DNA from: JANMDU01 sp031376455
Lineage (GTDB): Bacteria > Pseudomonadota > Gammaproteobacteria > Burkholderiales > Burkholderiaceae_C
Reading direction: 5' to 3'
Assembly: GCA_031376455.1 (NCBI GenBank)
Contig: JANMDU010000122.1
Span: 1 to 64,000, forward strand
DNA length: 64,000 nt
The translations under genes were made by a program, and so were the position numbers. Position 1 is the first letter of the stretch, and every line of letters begins with the position of its first letter. Below, piece by piece: positions 1 to 8,764 of this stretch. The notes under the pieces were generated by a model. It searched no databases, was not told where the DNA came from, and saw only the letters and a list, made by a program, of their open reading frames with translations.

Positions 1-2270
1 TCCATCAAATCGAAAATCTCATCGGCCTTGGCTTGCGGGATATTATTTTTCTCAGCGCCTGCGCGAAACGTGCCGCGATGCTCGGCCATCTCTTCCGCTT
101 TTTTCTTACCCATCGCGCGGCGCAGCAAATCTGCGCCACCGAGCGAATAGCCGCCCAAGATCTGCGCGGTTTGCATCACCTGCTCTTGATAGACCATGAT
201 GCCGTAGGTCTCAGAGAGCATCTCTTCGACCAAGGGATGCGGATACTCAATCTCCTCGCGGCCATGCTTGCGCGCCACGAAGCTCGGGATCAAATCCATC
301 GGGCCGGGGCGATAGAGCGCATTCAGCGCAATCAAATCTTCCAGCCGCGTGGGCTTAGCATCACGCAGCATGCCTTGCATGCCTCGGCTTTCAAACTGGA
401 ACACAGCTTCGGTTTTGCCGTCTGCAAACAGCTTGTAGGTATGCGCATCTTTGAGCGGAATCGCTTCGAAAGAAAAATCTTTTTGCCCCGGATGGCGCTG
501 AATAATGAAGTCTTTGGCAAGCTCCAAAATCGTGAGTGTGGCCAAACCTAAGAAGTCAAACTTGACGAGGCCCACCGCCTCTACATCGTCTTTGTCGTAT
601 TGGCTCACCGCAGAATCACTGCCCGGCTGCTGATACAACGGACAAAAATCGGTGAGCTTGCCCGGCGCGATCAATACGCCACCTGCGTGCATGCCCACGT
701 TGCGCGTCATGCCTTCTAGTTTTTGCGCCATGTCCACCAAAGTGCGCACTTCTTCCTCGCGGTCGTAGCGCTCTTGGAAGACCGGCTCGGCTTTTAGCGC
801 GCCCTCTAACGTGATGTGTTGCCCCGGCTTATTAGGAATGAGCTTGCTGATGCCATCGCAAAAGGTGTAGCTCATATCCATCACGCGGCCCACATCGCGC
901 ACAGCAGCTCTTGCAGCCATCGTGCCGAAAGTCACGATCTGGCTCACCGCATCTTTGCCGTATTTCGCTTTCACATAATCAATCACACGATCACGATTGG
1001 CTTGGCAAAAATCAATATCAAAGTCGGGCATGGAGACCCGCTCAGGATTTAAGAAACGCTCAAACAGCAACTTGTATTGCAGCGGATCAAGATCGGTAAT
1101 TTTGAGCGAATAAGCCACGAGCGAGCCCGCGCCCGAGCCGCGCCCAGGGCCGACCGGGCAGCCATTGCTTTTGGCCCATTGGATGAAATCTCCCACGATT
1201 AAGAAGTACCCGGGGAAACCCATTTTGAGAATCGTACCGATCTCGAACTCGAGCCGAGCGAGATACTCTGGCAATTGCTTCTCGCGCTCTGCCGCATCAG
1301 GGTAGAGCATCAACATGCGCTCTTTCAAACCCTCATGAGAGACATGGCGAAAGTAATCATCAGCGGAGAGCTGCTGGCCATTGACGAGGGGCGTGGGAAA
1401 TTCTGGCAGCTTTGATTTTCCTAGTTCAAGACTGACGTTGCAGCGCTGCGCAATCGCCAGCGTATTCGCCAAAGCGCTGGGCAAATCAGCAAAAAGCTCG
1501 GCCATCTCAGCGCTCGTTTTGAAATACTGCTCACGCGTAAATTTGCGCACACGCCGAGCATTGCCCAAAATCTCACCTTCCGAAATACAAATGCGCGCTT
1601 CATGCGCCTCGTAATCTTCGCGCCTCAAAAACTGCACAGGATGCGTGGCAACCACGGGAAGCTTGCACTTGGCCGCGAGCGCGACGGCTGCTGCCACATG
1701 AGTCTCATCATCGGCGCGGCCTGCGCGTTGCAGCTCAATGTAGAAGCGGTGCGGAAACATAGCGGTGAGTTGCAACGCAAGTTCATTCGCCTTGGCAACA
1801 TCTCCTTGCATCAGAGCTGCGCCCAAAGGCCCAGCCTGCGCACCGGAAAGTAAAATCAAACCTTCAGACAATTCATTGAGCCAAGCCAATTTGCAAACCG
1901 CGTTGGCTCGCACGGCGTTTTGAGTCCAGCCACGCGAGATCAGCTCGCATAGATTCAGGTAGCCAGTTTTGTTTTGCGCGAGCAGCACGATGCGCGATGT
2001 CGCGAGCTCTTTGCCACTTTCAGCACCGCCCATATCCAACAGCAACTCCGCGCCTACGATAGGCTTCACACCTGCTCCACGCGTGCTTTTGTAAAACTTC
2101 ACCACGCCAAACAGATTGTTGAAATCTGTGAGCGCTAGCGCACCTTGTTTATCTAGCGCAGCAGCGGACGATACATCGTCCAATCGCACTGTGCCATCCA
2201 CCACAGAAAATTCAGAGTGCAAACGCAGATGAACGAAGGATGAAATTTCAGAAGAAGTTGTGCTGCTCAT
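1..2270 (-). CDS. dnaE: DNA polymerase III alpha subunit (5' part, runs off left edge)
   Basis: Catalytic subunit of the replicative DNA polymerase. The minus-strand frame is open from an ATG at 2270 to base 1, giving about 756 N-terminal residues of a protein that is usually near 1160. The N-terminus (SFVHLRLHSEFSVVDG) begins the PHP domain. The polymerase active-site motif PDFDID is at about residues 415-420, followed by the typical GTMAARAAVRDVGRV and YRPGPMDLIPSFVARK segments. I followed the frame across the window and saw no shift. It is separated from greA by 137 bases that hold a copy of the dispersed repeat, so it may have its own promoter. Identification is secure; the C-terminus lies outside the window. 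Confidence 0.97.
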   Translation of the reverse strand, partial: MSSTTSSEISSFVHLRLHSEFSVVDGTVRLDDVSSAAALDKQGALALTDFNNLFGVVKFYKSTRGAGVKPIVGAELLLDMGGAESGKELATSRIVLLAQNKTGYLNLCELISRGWTQNAVRANAVCKLAWLNELSEGLILLSGAQAGPLGAALMQGDVAKANELALQLTAMFPHRFYIELQRAGRADDETHVAAAVALAAKCKLPVVATHPVQFLRREDYEAHEARICISEGEILGNARRVRKFTREQYFKTSAEMAELFADLPSALANTLAIAQRCNVSLELGKSKLPEFPTPLVNGQQLSADDYFRHVSHEGLKERMLMLYPDAAEREKQLPEYLARLEFEIGTILKMGFPGYFLIVGDFIQWAKSNGCPVGPGRGSGAGSLVAYSLKITDLDPLQYKLLFERFLNPERVSMPDFDIDFCQANRDRVIDYVKAKYGKDAVSQIVTFGTMAARAAVRDVGRVMDMSYTFCDGISKLIPNKPGQHITLEGALKAEPVFQERYDREEEVRTLVDMAQKLEGMTRNVGMHAGGVLIAPGKLTDFCPLYQQPGSDSAVSQYDKDDVEAVGLVKFDFLGLATLTILELAKDFIIQRHPGQKDFSFEAIPLKDAHTYKLFADGKTEAVFQFESRGMQGMLRDAKPTRLEDLIALNALYRPGPMDLIPSFVARKHGREEIEYPHPLVEEMLSETYGIMVYQEQVMQTAQILGGYSLGGADLLRRAMGKKKAEEMAEHRGTFRAGAEKNNIPQAKADEIFDLM

Positions 2271-2339
2271 CAAAGCATTTTAGGGTCACAGAATGCAAAA
2301 AAACCGCATCGACACGCGCCTTTTCGGTTTTTTTGATTG

Positions 2340-2382
2340 CTATTAAAAAAATAGCGCCTCGCGCAGTATATATGCCGGCTAC
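2340..2382 (+). repeat. Dispersed 45-bp repeat, copy 1 (greA/dnaE gap)
   Basis: A short CTAT...ATAG stem is followed by GCGCCTCGCGCA and ATGCCGGCTA, matching the consensus CTAT-n-ATAGCACTCTGCGCA-n-ATGCCGGCTA seen throughout the window. It is intergenic. Confidence 0.85.
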
Positions 2383-2407
2383 TGGTTGATTCTTCTTATA
2401 AAAAGGC

Positions 2408-2884
2408 TCACAAATAGCTTACAGCAATGATCTCGTAATGCTTCTCGCCGCTTGGCGTAAACACCACCACCGTATCGCCCTCTTCCTTGCCGATCATGGC
2501 TCGCGCGACGGGCGATGCCACGTTGACCAAGCCCAGCTTCAAATCCGCCTCATCTTCGCCCACGATTTGATATTTAAGCTTCGCGCCGGTGTCTTCGTCT
2601 TCCAGCTCCACCGTCGCACCAAACACCACACGGCCACCGGCATCCATCTCCGTGGGATCAATCACTTGCGAGGTTGAGAGCTTGCTCTCAATCTCTTGAA
2701 TGCGCCCTTCGATAAAACCTTGGCGGTCTTTCGCCGCATCGTATTCAGCGTTCTCGCTTAAATCGCCTTGCGCACGTGCCTCAGAGATCGCATTGATCAC
2801 CCAAGGGCGCTGCACGGTCTTGAGGTCATGCAATTCGATACGCAATTTTTCTGCGCCGCGTTTGGTAATAGGAATAGTAGCCAT
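2408..2884 (-). CDS. greA: Transcription elongation factor GreA
   Basis: GreA enters the secondary channel of RNA polymerase and stimulates transcript cleavage in backtracked complexes. The 158-residue length is normal. The N-terminal coiled coil (residues about 1-75) carries the family pattern ITKRGAEKLRIEL and DLSENAEYDAAKDRQGFIEG with the acidic tip; the C-terminal FKBP-like domain ends with the VASPVARAMIGKEEGD pattern. It lies downstream of carB but is separated from it by a strong hairpin terminator, so it is probably transcribed from its own promoter in the 2885-2931 stretch or by readthrough. Confidence 0.97.
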   Translation of the reverse strand: MATIPITKRGAEKLRIELHDLKTVQRPWVINAISEARAQGDLSENAEYDAAKDRQGFIEGRIQEIESKLSTSQVIDPTEMDAGGRVVFGATVELEDEDTGAKLKYQIVGEDEADLKLGLVNVASPVARAMIGKEEGDTVVVFTPSGEKHYEIIAVSYL

Positions 2885-2931
2885 GGTGAAAGTCTCGAAA
2901 AGGAATACTGAATAAGTGTCTCTACAAAAAG

Positions 2932-2961
2932 CAAACCGCTGGCTTGAGGGCCAGCGGTTTG
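2932..2961 (-). terminator. Rho-independent terminator after carB
   Basis: Perfect 12-bp stem (CAAACCGCTGGC paired with GCCAGCGGTTTG) with a 6-base loop. On the minus strand it is followed by CTTTTTG. It sits between the carB stop and greA, on the strand of both genes. Confidence 0.85.
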
Positions 2962-3010
2962 TTTGTTATGCCTTAATTTTAGCGCAGGCTAGCTTGTGAT
3001 TCAAGCCACC

Positions 3011-6000
3011 TTAGGCGAGTTGGGCATGCATTTCTTGCACTGAAATCACACCCAGATTGTCGATGTATTTCATGCCTTCCACAGCTGCTTCTGCGCCGGC
3101 AATCGTGGTGAAGGTGGTCACTCTTGCAAGTAGCGAAGACGTGCGGATCGCGCGGCTGTCGGTGATCGCGTTGCGGCGCTCTTCTACGGTGTTGATCACC
3201 AAACAAATCTCATTGTTTTTGATCATGTCCACCACATGCGGTCGACCTTCTGTGACTTTGTTGACCGTTTGCACGTTAATGCCAGCAGCAGCAATTGTTG
3301 CTGCCGTGCCTTTGGTGGCGATCAAATCAAAGCCCATGGCGACTAGCTCTTTGGCCACTTCGACGGCGCGCGCTTTGTCGTTGTTTTTCACGGTAAGGAA
3401 GACTTTGCCATTCTTGCTGCCGTCTTTCTTAGTCGGGCGGGGCAATGTCGTTCCTGCGCCTAGCTGGCTCTTGACAAAAGCCTCGCCAAAGGTTTTACCC
3501 ACGCCCATCACTTCGCCAGTAGATTTCATCTCAGGGCCGAGAATCGTGTCCACACCGGGGAATTTCACAAATGGGAACACGGCTTCTTTCACGCTGAAAT
3601 AAGGCGGCGTGACTTCTTTGGTGATGCCTTGGCTCACAAGCGATTGACCTGCCATACAACGCGCTGCAACCTTGGCCAATTGAATGCCAGTGGCTTTGCT
3701 CACATAAGGCACAGTGCGGCTGGCGCGAGGGTTCACCTCGAGCACGTAGATCACGTCTTTGCCCTCACGATGCTGAATGGCGAACTGCACATTCATCAAA
3801 CCGACAACAGACAGGCCCGCAGCCATCTCACGCGTCTGGCGCTTGAGCTCATCAATCGTCTCGCTTGAGAGCGAATACGGCGGCAGCGAACAAGCCGAGT
3901 CACCACTGTGTACACCCGCTTGCTCAATATGCTCCATCACGCCGCCGATAAACGTCACGCCGAGGCAATCGCGGATGCAATCGACATCGCATTCAATGGC
4001 ATCGTTTAAGAAGCGATCCAGCAAGACGGGAGAGTCGTTGGAGACTTTCACGGCTTCCTTCATGTAGCGCTCCAAATCGCGCTGCTCATGCACGATCTCC
4101 ATCGCGCGGCCACCGAGCACATAGCTGGGGCGCACGACGAGCGGGTAGCCTAGGCTTTGAGCTTTCTCTAGTGCTTCGGGCTCAGTGCGAGCGGTTGCAT
4201 TCGGCGGTTGCTTCAAGCCTAGCTTATGCAGGAGCGCAGAGAAACGCTCGCGGTCTTCCGCAGCATCAATCATGTCGGGCGTGGTGCCGATGATGGGCAC
4301 ACCGTTGGCTTCTAAATCCAGCGCGAGTTTGAGTGGCGTTTGGCCGCCGTATTGCACAATCACGCCGACGGGTTTTTCTTTGTCGACAATTTCCAGCACG
4401 TCTTCCAGCGTCAGCGGCTCGAAATACAGGCGGTCGCTGGTATCGTAATCTGTGGACACGGTTTCTGGATTGCAGTTGACCATGATGGTCTCGTAGCCAT
4501 CTTCGCGCATCGCGAGCGCAGCATGCACGCAGCAATAATCGAATTCAATACCTTGCCCAATGCGATTAGGTCCGCCGCCGAGCACCATGATTTTTTTGTT
4601 CTGCGTGGGCTCAGCTTCACATTCCGCCACGCCGCCATAAGAAGCGACTTCATACGTGCTGTACATGTAAGCGGTGTTGGTGGCGAACTCTGCCGCGCAG
4701 GTGTCTACACGCTTGTAAACGGGGCGTACGCCTTGCGCGCGGCGGGCTTCACGGATGGCTTTGTCTGATGTTTTGAGCAGTTTGGCCAAGCGACGATCTG
4801 AGAAACCTTTTTGCTTGAGCTTGAATAACTCTTTGGTGCTGATTGCAGAGAGCGCTTTATCGCCAAGGCTTTCAGTGTGCTTGTCCAACTCCAATTCGAT
4901 GTTGATGATTTCTTGGATCTGCACCAAAAACCACTTATCGATCTTTGTGATGTCGTGCACTTCGTCAAGCGACCAGCCGCTGGCAAACGCATCGCCGACA
5001 TACCAAATGCGCTCGGGGCCAGGTGAGCCCAATTCTTTCTCAAGAATCTCACGGTCCTGTGTTTTCTCGTTCATGCCATCCACGCCCACCTCCAAGCCGC
5101 GTAGGGCTTTTTGGAAGCTTTCTTGGAAGGTGCGCCCCATTGCCATCACCTCGCCCACGGATTTCATCTGCGTGGTGAGGCGATCATCCGCGTCTTTGAA
5201 TTTCTCGAAGGCAAAGCGCGGAATTTTCGTGACGACGTAATCAATGCTAGGCTCAAAGCTGGCAGGCGTTGCGCCGCCTGTAATCTCGTTGCGCAGCTCA
5301 TCAAGCGTGTAGCCACAGGCAAGTTTCGCCGCCACTTTTGCAATCGGGAAACCTGTCGCTTTAGATGCGAGAGCCGATGAACGCGACACACGGGGATTCA
5401 TCTCAATCACCACCATGCGCCCGTCTGCTGGGTTGATGGAAAACTGCACATTCGAGCCACCCGTATCCACACCAATCTCTCGCAACACGGCCAGCGATGC
5501 ATTGCGCAGAATTTGGTATTCCTTATCCGTCAAAGTCTGCGCAGGCGCAATCGTGATCGAATCGCCCGTGTGTACGCCCATCGGATCCAAATTCTCAATC
5601 GAGCAAATGATGATGCAGTTGTCCGCCTTATCGCGCACCACTTCCATCTCGTATTCTTTCCAGCCAAGCAATGATTCTTCAATCAGCAGCTCATTGGTCG
5701 GCGAAGCTTCCAAGCCGCGCTTGCAAATCGTCTCAAATTCTTCCGCGTTGTAAGCAATGCCGCCGCCTGTGCCGCCGAGCGTAAAGCTGGGGCGAATCAC
5801 GGTGGGAAAGCCTAGCGTCTTCTGCACAGCCCACGCATCGTCCATCGAATGCGCGATACCCGAGCGCGCTGAGCCGAGGCCAATCTTGGTCATCGCGTCT
5901 TTGAATTTCAAGCGATCTTCGGCTTTATCAATCGCCTCCGGCGTCGCGCCAATCAGCTCCACCGCTTTGCCCGTGGCCGCGCCTTTGTACTTTTCCAGCA

Positions 6001-6319
6001 CGCCGTTGTGCCACAAATCAAGCGCGCAGTTCAGTGCGGTTTGCCCGCCCATGGTCGGCAAAATCGCATCAGGCTTTTCTTTCGCGATGATTTTTTCAAC
6101 CGTCTGCCAAGTGATCGGCTCGATATAAGTCACATCTGCCGTAGCCGGATCCGTCATAATCGTGGCAGGGTTGCTGTTGATCAAAATGACGCGATAGCCC
6201 TCTTCGCGCAGAGCCTTGCAGGCCTGCACACCAGAGTAGTCAAACTCGCAAGCCTGACCAATAATGATCGGGCCTGCGCCGATGATGAGGATGGATTTAA
6301 TATCTGTACGTTTTGGCAT
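3011..6319 (-). CDS. carB: Carbamoyl-phosphate synthase large subunit
   Basis: Makes carbamoyl phosphate from bicarbonate, ATP and ammonia delivered by CarA, for arginine and pyrimidine synthesis. It has 1102 residues, slightly longer than the E. coli protein. Two homologous ATP-grasp halves are visible: the first opens with SILIIGAGPIIIGQACEFDY, the second near residue 580 with VLGGGPNRIGQGIEFDYCC. The allosteric MGS-like domain starts at about residue 971 (KVFLTVKNNDKARAVEVAKE). It is the last gene of a four-gene unit carA-ORF6N-hypothetical-carB; only six bases separate it from the upstream small gene, which implies co-translation. Confidence 0.98.
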   Translation of the reverse strand: MPKRTDIKSILIIGAGPIIIGQACEFDYSGVQACKALREEGYRVILINSNPATIMTDPATADVTYIEPITWQTVEKIIAKEKPDAILPTMGGQTALNCALDLWHNGVLEKYKGAATGKAVELIGATPEAIDKAEDRLKFKDAMTKIGLGSARSGIAHSMDDAWAVQKTLGFPTVIRPSFTLGGTGGGIAYNAEEFETICKRGLEASPTNELLIEESLLGWKEYEMEVVRDKADNCIIICSIENLDPMGVHTGDSITIAPAQTLTDKEYQILRNASLAVLREIGVDTGGSNVQFSINPADGRMVVIEMNPRVSRSSALASKATGFPIAKVAAKLACGYTLDELRNEITGGATPASFEPSIDYVVTKIPRFAFEKFKDADDRLTTQMKSVGEVMAMGRTFQESFQKALRGLEVGVDGMNEKTQDREILEKELGSPGPERIWYVGDAFASGWSLDEVHDITKIDKWFLVQIQEIINIELELDKHTESLGDKALSAISTKELFKLKQKGFSDRRLAKLLKTSDKAIREARRAQGVRPVYKRVDTCAAEFATNTAYMYSTYEVASYGGVAECEAEPTQNKKIMVLGGGPNRIGQGIEFDYCCVHAALAMREDGYETIMVNCNPETVSTDYDTSDRLYFEPLTLEDVLEIVDKEKPVGVIVQYGGQTPLKLALDLEANGVPIIGTTPDMIDAAEDRERFSALLHKLGLKQPPNATARTEPEALEKAQSLGYPLVVRPSYVLGGRAMEIVHEQRDLERYMKEAVKVSNDSPVLLDRFLNDAIECDVDCIRDCLGVTFIGGVMEHIEQAGVHSGDSACSLPPYSLSSETIDELKRQTREMAAGLSVVGLMNVQFAIQHREGKDVIYVLEVNPRASRTVPYVSKATGIQLAKVAARCMAGQSLVSQGITKEVTPPYFSVKEAVFPFVKFPGVDTILGPEMKSTGEVMGVGKTFGEAFVKSQLGAGTTLPRPTKKDGSKNGKVFLTVKNNDKARAVEVAKELVAMGFDLIATKGTAATIAAAGINVQTVNKVTEGRPHVVDMIKNNEICLVINTVEERRNAITDSRAIRTSSLLARVTTFTTIAGAEAAVEGMKYIDNLGVISVQEMHAQLA

Positions 6320-6325
6320 ATTTGA

Positions 6326-6754
6326 TTACCAGAGTTTTCCCTGCCGCCAATCTTCCGGTGGCAGCCAAGTGCTTTGATTGGGATTCGTTGCGTTGATTTG
6401 ACCTTGGGCAATAGATGCTGCAACCATAGGCTCAATGTTTGATAGCGATTCACAAGTTGCACCGATTCGTGCTCCGAGTCGATTGTTGTGGCGATCCATG
6501 ACGGATGAGCGCTTGCTGCTGCTCTCCATCACTCTCGTTACAAGCTCAACTGCCTGCGAGCCAAGGGTGTAACTCACAAAAGCGCTAGCCATTGTGTGAC
6601 GATAGGCATCAAGTGGACCATGCCGGCCGCCCGGCAAATCACTACTGAGCACGTGACTCCACGTGTATGCCAAAACGACTGTGGGATAGCTCGCCAGCAA
6701 AAATCCACCTAGCAGCCACCAGCGCAAGCGCTTGATTTTGGAGGCACTCTTCAT
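6326..6754 (-). CDS. Small exported or membrane-anchored protein inside the carAB operon
   Basis: A 142-residue protein of unknown function. An N-terminal hydrophobic segment (about residues 11-30, WWLLGGFLLASYPTVVLAY) looks like a signal peptide or anchor after a basic start. The rest carries GPLDAYRHTMASAF and MDRHNNRLGARIG, which resembles the H-x-x-x-A and DxHNN pattern of the DUF6973-type domain (from memory, moderate certainty). Its ATG overlaps the stop of the ORF6N gene by 4 bases and its stop is 6 bases before carB, so it is locked into the operon. Neither this gene nor the ORF6N gene is part of the usual carA-carB arrangement. Confidence 0.75.
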   Translation of the reverse strand: MKSASKIKRLRWWLLGGFLLASYPTVVLAYTWSHVLSSDLPGGRHGPLDAYRHTMASAFVSYTLGSQAVELVTRVMESSSKRSSVMDRHNNRLGARIGATCESLSNIEPMVAASIAQGQINATNPNQSTWLPPEDWRQGKLW

Positions 6755-7383
6755 GGCTTATTTTTCGACTTATCCTTGATAAATCCTATCTTCGAACTAC
6801 TGTACGAGCTCGATTTAGGAGAATCCATCAATTCATGAATAGCGTCAAACACAGCACGGAAGTTATCGTCGTATTTCTTTTCTAATTTGTTGAGTTGGCG
6901 CTTTAAATCGACGTGCTCCGAAAGCATGCCCCTTAGTTTGACGAAGGTACGCATGATTTCGATATTCACAGCGATAGCACGAACGCTTTTGAGCACGCTG
7001 GAAAGCATAGCAACGCCTTGTTCTGTGAAGGCGTAAGGCAAGTATTTAGCATTTGCACCACGCTCTGCCGCCAAACCCAAAGAACTCAAAACCTGTTTTG
7101 AATCAATAGCTTGCGCGTTTAAGGTCACAGTTTGTGACCTTAAAACAGCCATATCTTCGCGTTCTAGGCGAAACATGAAGTCAGCTGGGAAGCGCTCAAG
7201 ATTGCGCTGCACGGCTTGGTTAAGAGCCTTCGTCTCGACGCCATACAGAGAAGCCAGTTGTTGCGCTAACAAAACTCTCTGACCCCGAATCAAAAGCACT
7301 TGAGATTCGATAACCGAACCGATACTAGCAACCATTTCGCTTTGCAACGACGCTTGAGGCTTGAGCGTACGACTAGCCATCAC
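6751..7383 (-). CDS. ORF6N (KilA-N-like) DNA-binding domain protein
   Basis: 210 residues. Residues about 22-110 fit the ORF6N domain: IESQVLLIRGQRVLLAQQLA, YGVETKALNQAVQRNLERFP, FMFRLEREDM and the YAFTEQGVAMLSSVLKS signature. A charged, coiled-coil-like tail follows (residues about 150-185). ORF6N domains are typical of phage and mobile-element proteins but also occur as lone chromosomal genes. Starts are possible at the GTG overlapping the carA stop (GTGATG) or the adjacent ATG at 7380. A 4-base overlap with the next gene points to translational coupling. I infer an acquired accessory gene that landed between carA and carB; its role is unknown. Confidence 0.85.
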   Translation of the reverse strand: MMASRTLKPQASLQSEMVASIGSVIESQVLLIRGQRVLLAQQLASLYGVETKALNQAVQRNLERFPADFMFRLEREDMAVLRSQTVTLNAQAIDSKQVLSSLGLAAERGANAKYLPYAFTEQGVAMLSSVLKSVRAIAVNIEIMRTFVKLRGMLSEHVDLKRQLNKLEKKYDDNFRAVFDAIHELMDSPKSSSYSSSKIGFIKDKSKNKP

Positions 7384-8558
7384 CGCTTCTCCATCAAAGC
7401 GATGAAGCGATCAAAAAGATAGCTGATGTCGTGCGGCCCGGGCGATGCTTCGGGATGGCCTTGAAAGCAGAAGGCGGGTTTGTCGGTACGGGCTAGGCCT
7501 TGCAGCGTGTTGTCGAACAGGCTGATGTGTGTGGGGCGCAAGTTCGCGGGGAGCGACTTTTCATCCACCGCGAAACCGTGGTTTTGGCTGGTGATGCTGA
7601 CGCGGCCATTGTCGAGATCTTTGACCGGATGATTCGCGCCGTGGTGGCCGAATTTCATTTTGAAAGTTTTCGCACCACTGGCCAGCGCCATGATTTGGTG
7701 ACCTAGGCAAATGCCGAAGGTTGGCACGCCGGCTTCGATGATGGAGCGCGTGGATCGAATAGCGTAGTCGCAGGGCTCTGGATCACCGGGGCCGTTGGAT
7801 AGGAACACGCCGCTTGGCTTCATGGCGAGCACGTCTTTGGCTGATGTTTGCGCAGGCACGACGGTGACTTGGCAGCCGCGCTGCGCGAGCATTCGTAGTA
7901 TATTTTTCTTCACGCCATAGTCAAAAGCGACGACGTGAAATTTTGGCGAAGTTTGCTCGCCGTATCCCGTTTTGCCGTCTTCTTTAAACAGCTTCCATTC
8001 GGTCTCGGTGAAGGCGTATTGTTCGCTCACGCTGACGACTTTGGCCAAATCTAAGCCCGCCATGGATGGCGCGGCCTTGGCTGTAGCAAGGGCTTTATCA
8101 ACATGCGCTTGTGTGACTTCTTCGCCAGCCTTGAGCGCCACAATCGCGCCGTTTTGCGCGCCCTTGGTGCGCAGTAGCCGGGTTAGTTTGCGGGTGTCGA
8201 TGCTGGCAATGGCCACGCAGTTCTCGGCAACGAGGTATTGCGACAAAGTTTGCGTGCTGCGAAAGTTCGATTCGAGAGCTGGCAAATCTTTAATGATGAG
8301 GCCCGCAGCGAAGACCTTGCGCGACTCGACATCCTCGATGTTGATGCCGGTGTTACCAATGTGCGGATAGGTCAGCGTGACGATTTGCTGGCAGTAGCTG
8401 GGGTCGGTCAAGATTTCTTGGTAGCCCGTCATCGAGGTGTTAAACACCACCTCGCCAACCGTCGAGCCGGGAGCGCCGATGGATTCGCCAATCAAAATCG
8501 TGCCGTCTGCCAGAGCGAGGAGGGCGTGGGGATATTTGCCCTTGAGAGAGAAAAGCAC
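7380..8558 (-). CDS. carA: Carbamoyl-phosphate synthase small (glutaminase) subunit
   Basis: Hydrolyses glutamine and channels ammonia to CarB. It has 392 residues. The N-terminal CPSase_sm domain has GYQEILTDPSYCQQIVTLTYP. The class I glutamine amidotransferase half contains the nucleophile in FGICLGHQIMALA and the His/Glu pair in CFQGHPEASPGPHD. The start is a GTG at 8558, preceded by a good TAGGAG site. The ribosome-binding site and start codon lie within a potential mRNA hairpin, annotated separately. It is the first gene of the carA-ORF6N-hypothetical-carB unit. Confidence 0.98.
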   Translation of the reverse strand: MLFSLKGKYPHALLALADGTILIGESIGAPGSTVGEVVFNTSMTGYQEILTDPSYCQQIVTLTYPHIGNTGINIEDVESRKVFAAGLIIKDLPALESNFRSTQTLSQYLVAENCVAIASIDTRKLTRLLRTKGAQNGAIVALKAGEEVTQAHVDKALATAKAAPSMAGLDLAKVVSVSEQYAFTETEWKLFKEDGKTGYGEQTSPKFHVVAFDYGVKKNILRMLAQRGCQVTVVPAQTSAKDVLAMKPSGVFLSNGPGDPEPCDYAIRSTRSIIEAGVPTFGICLGHQIMALASGAKTFKMKFGHHGANHPVKDLDNGRVSITSQNHGFAVDEKSLPANLRPTHISLFDNTLQGLARTDKPAFCFQGHPEASPGPHDISYLFDRFIALMEKR

Positions 8559-8597
8559 TGGGTTAACTCCTACGAGTGTTATTCGTACGCCCAGTGC
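8555..8597 (-). promoter_or_regulatory. Nested hairpin covering the carA ribosome-binding site and start
   Basis: In the carA mRNA, GCACTGGG pairs with CCCAGTGC 27 bases later. The 3' arm includes the GTG start codon, and the loop holds the GGAG site plus a smaller TACGA/TCGTA hairpin. Both stems are perfect. This could hide the start codon; whether it regulates translation is inference. Confidence 0.45.
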
Positions 8598-8764
8598 CGC
8601 AAGTCCACCCGTTTGCTGAAATTTTGCTTTACAAATTTAGCGGGGAGAAGACGGTGCTCTTGAGGGGAAATGCTGATTTGCGCTAGGCAGTACGGGGTAA
8701 TTATTAAGATGAGAGTATAGCTCAGAGGGGTATGCAAAAAATGCATGCGTCGATCAAAGCACGG

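Noticed and set aside
33..2250. Several plus-strand open frames across the first 2.2 kb
   Set aside because: They are antisense to dnaE, whose frame is continuous and shows clear polymerase motifs.
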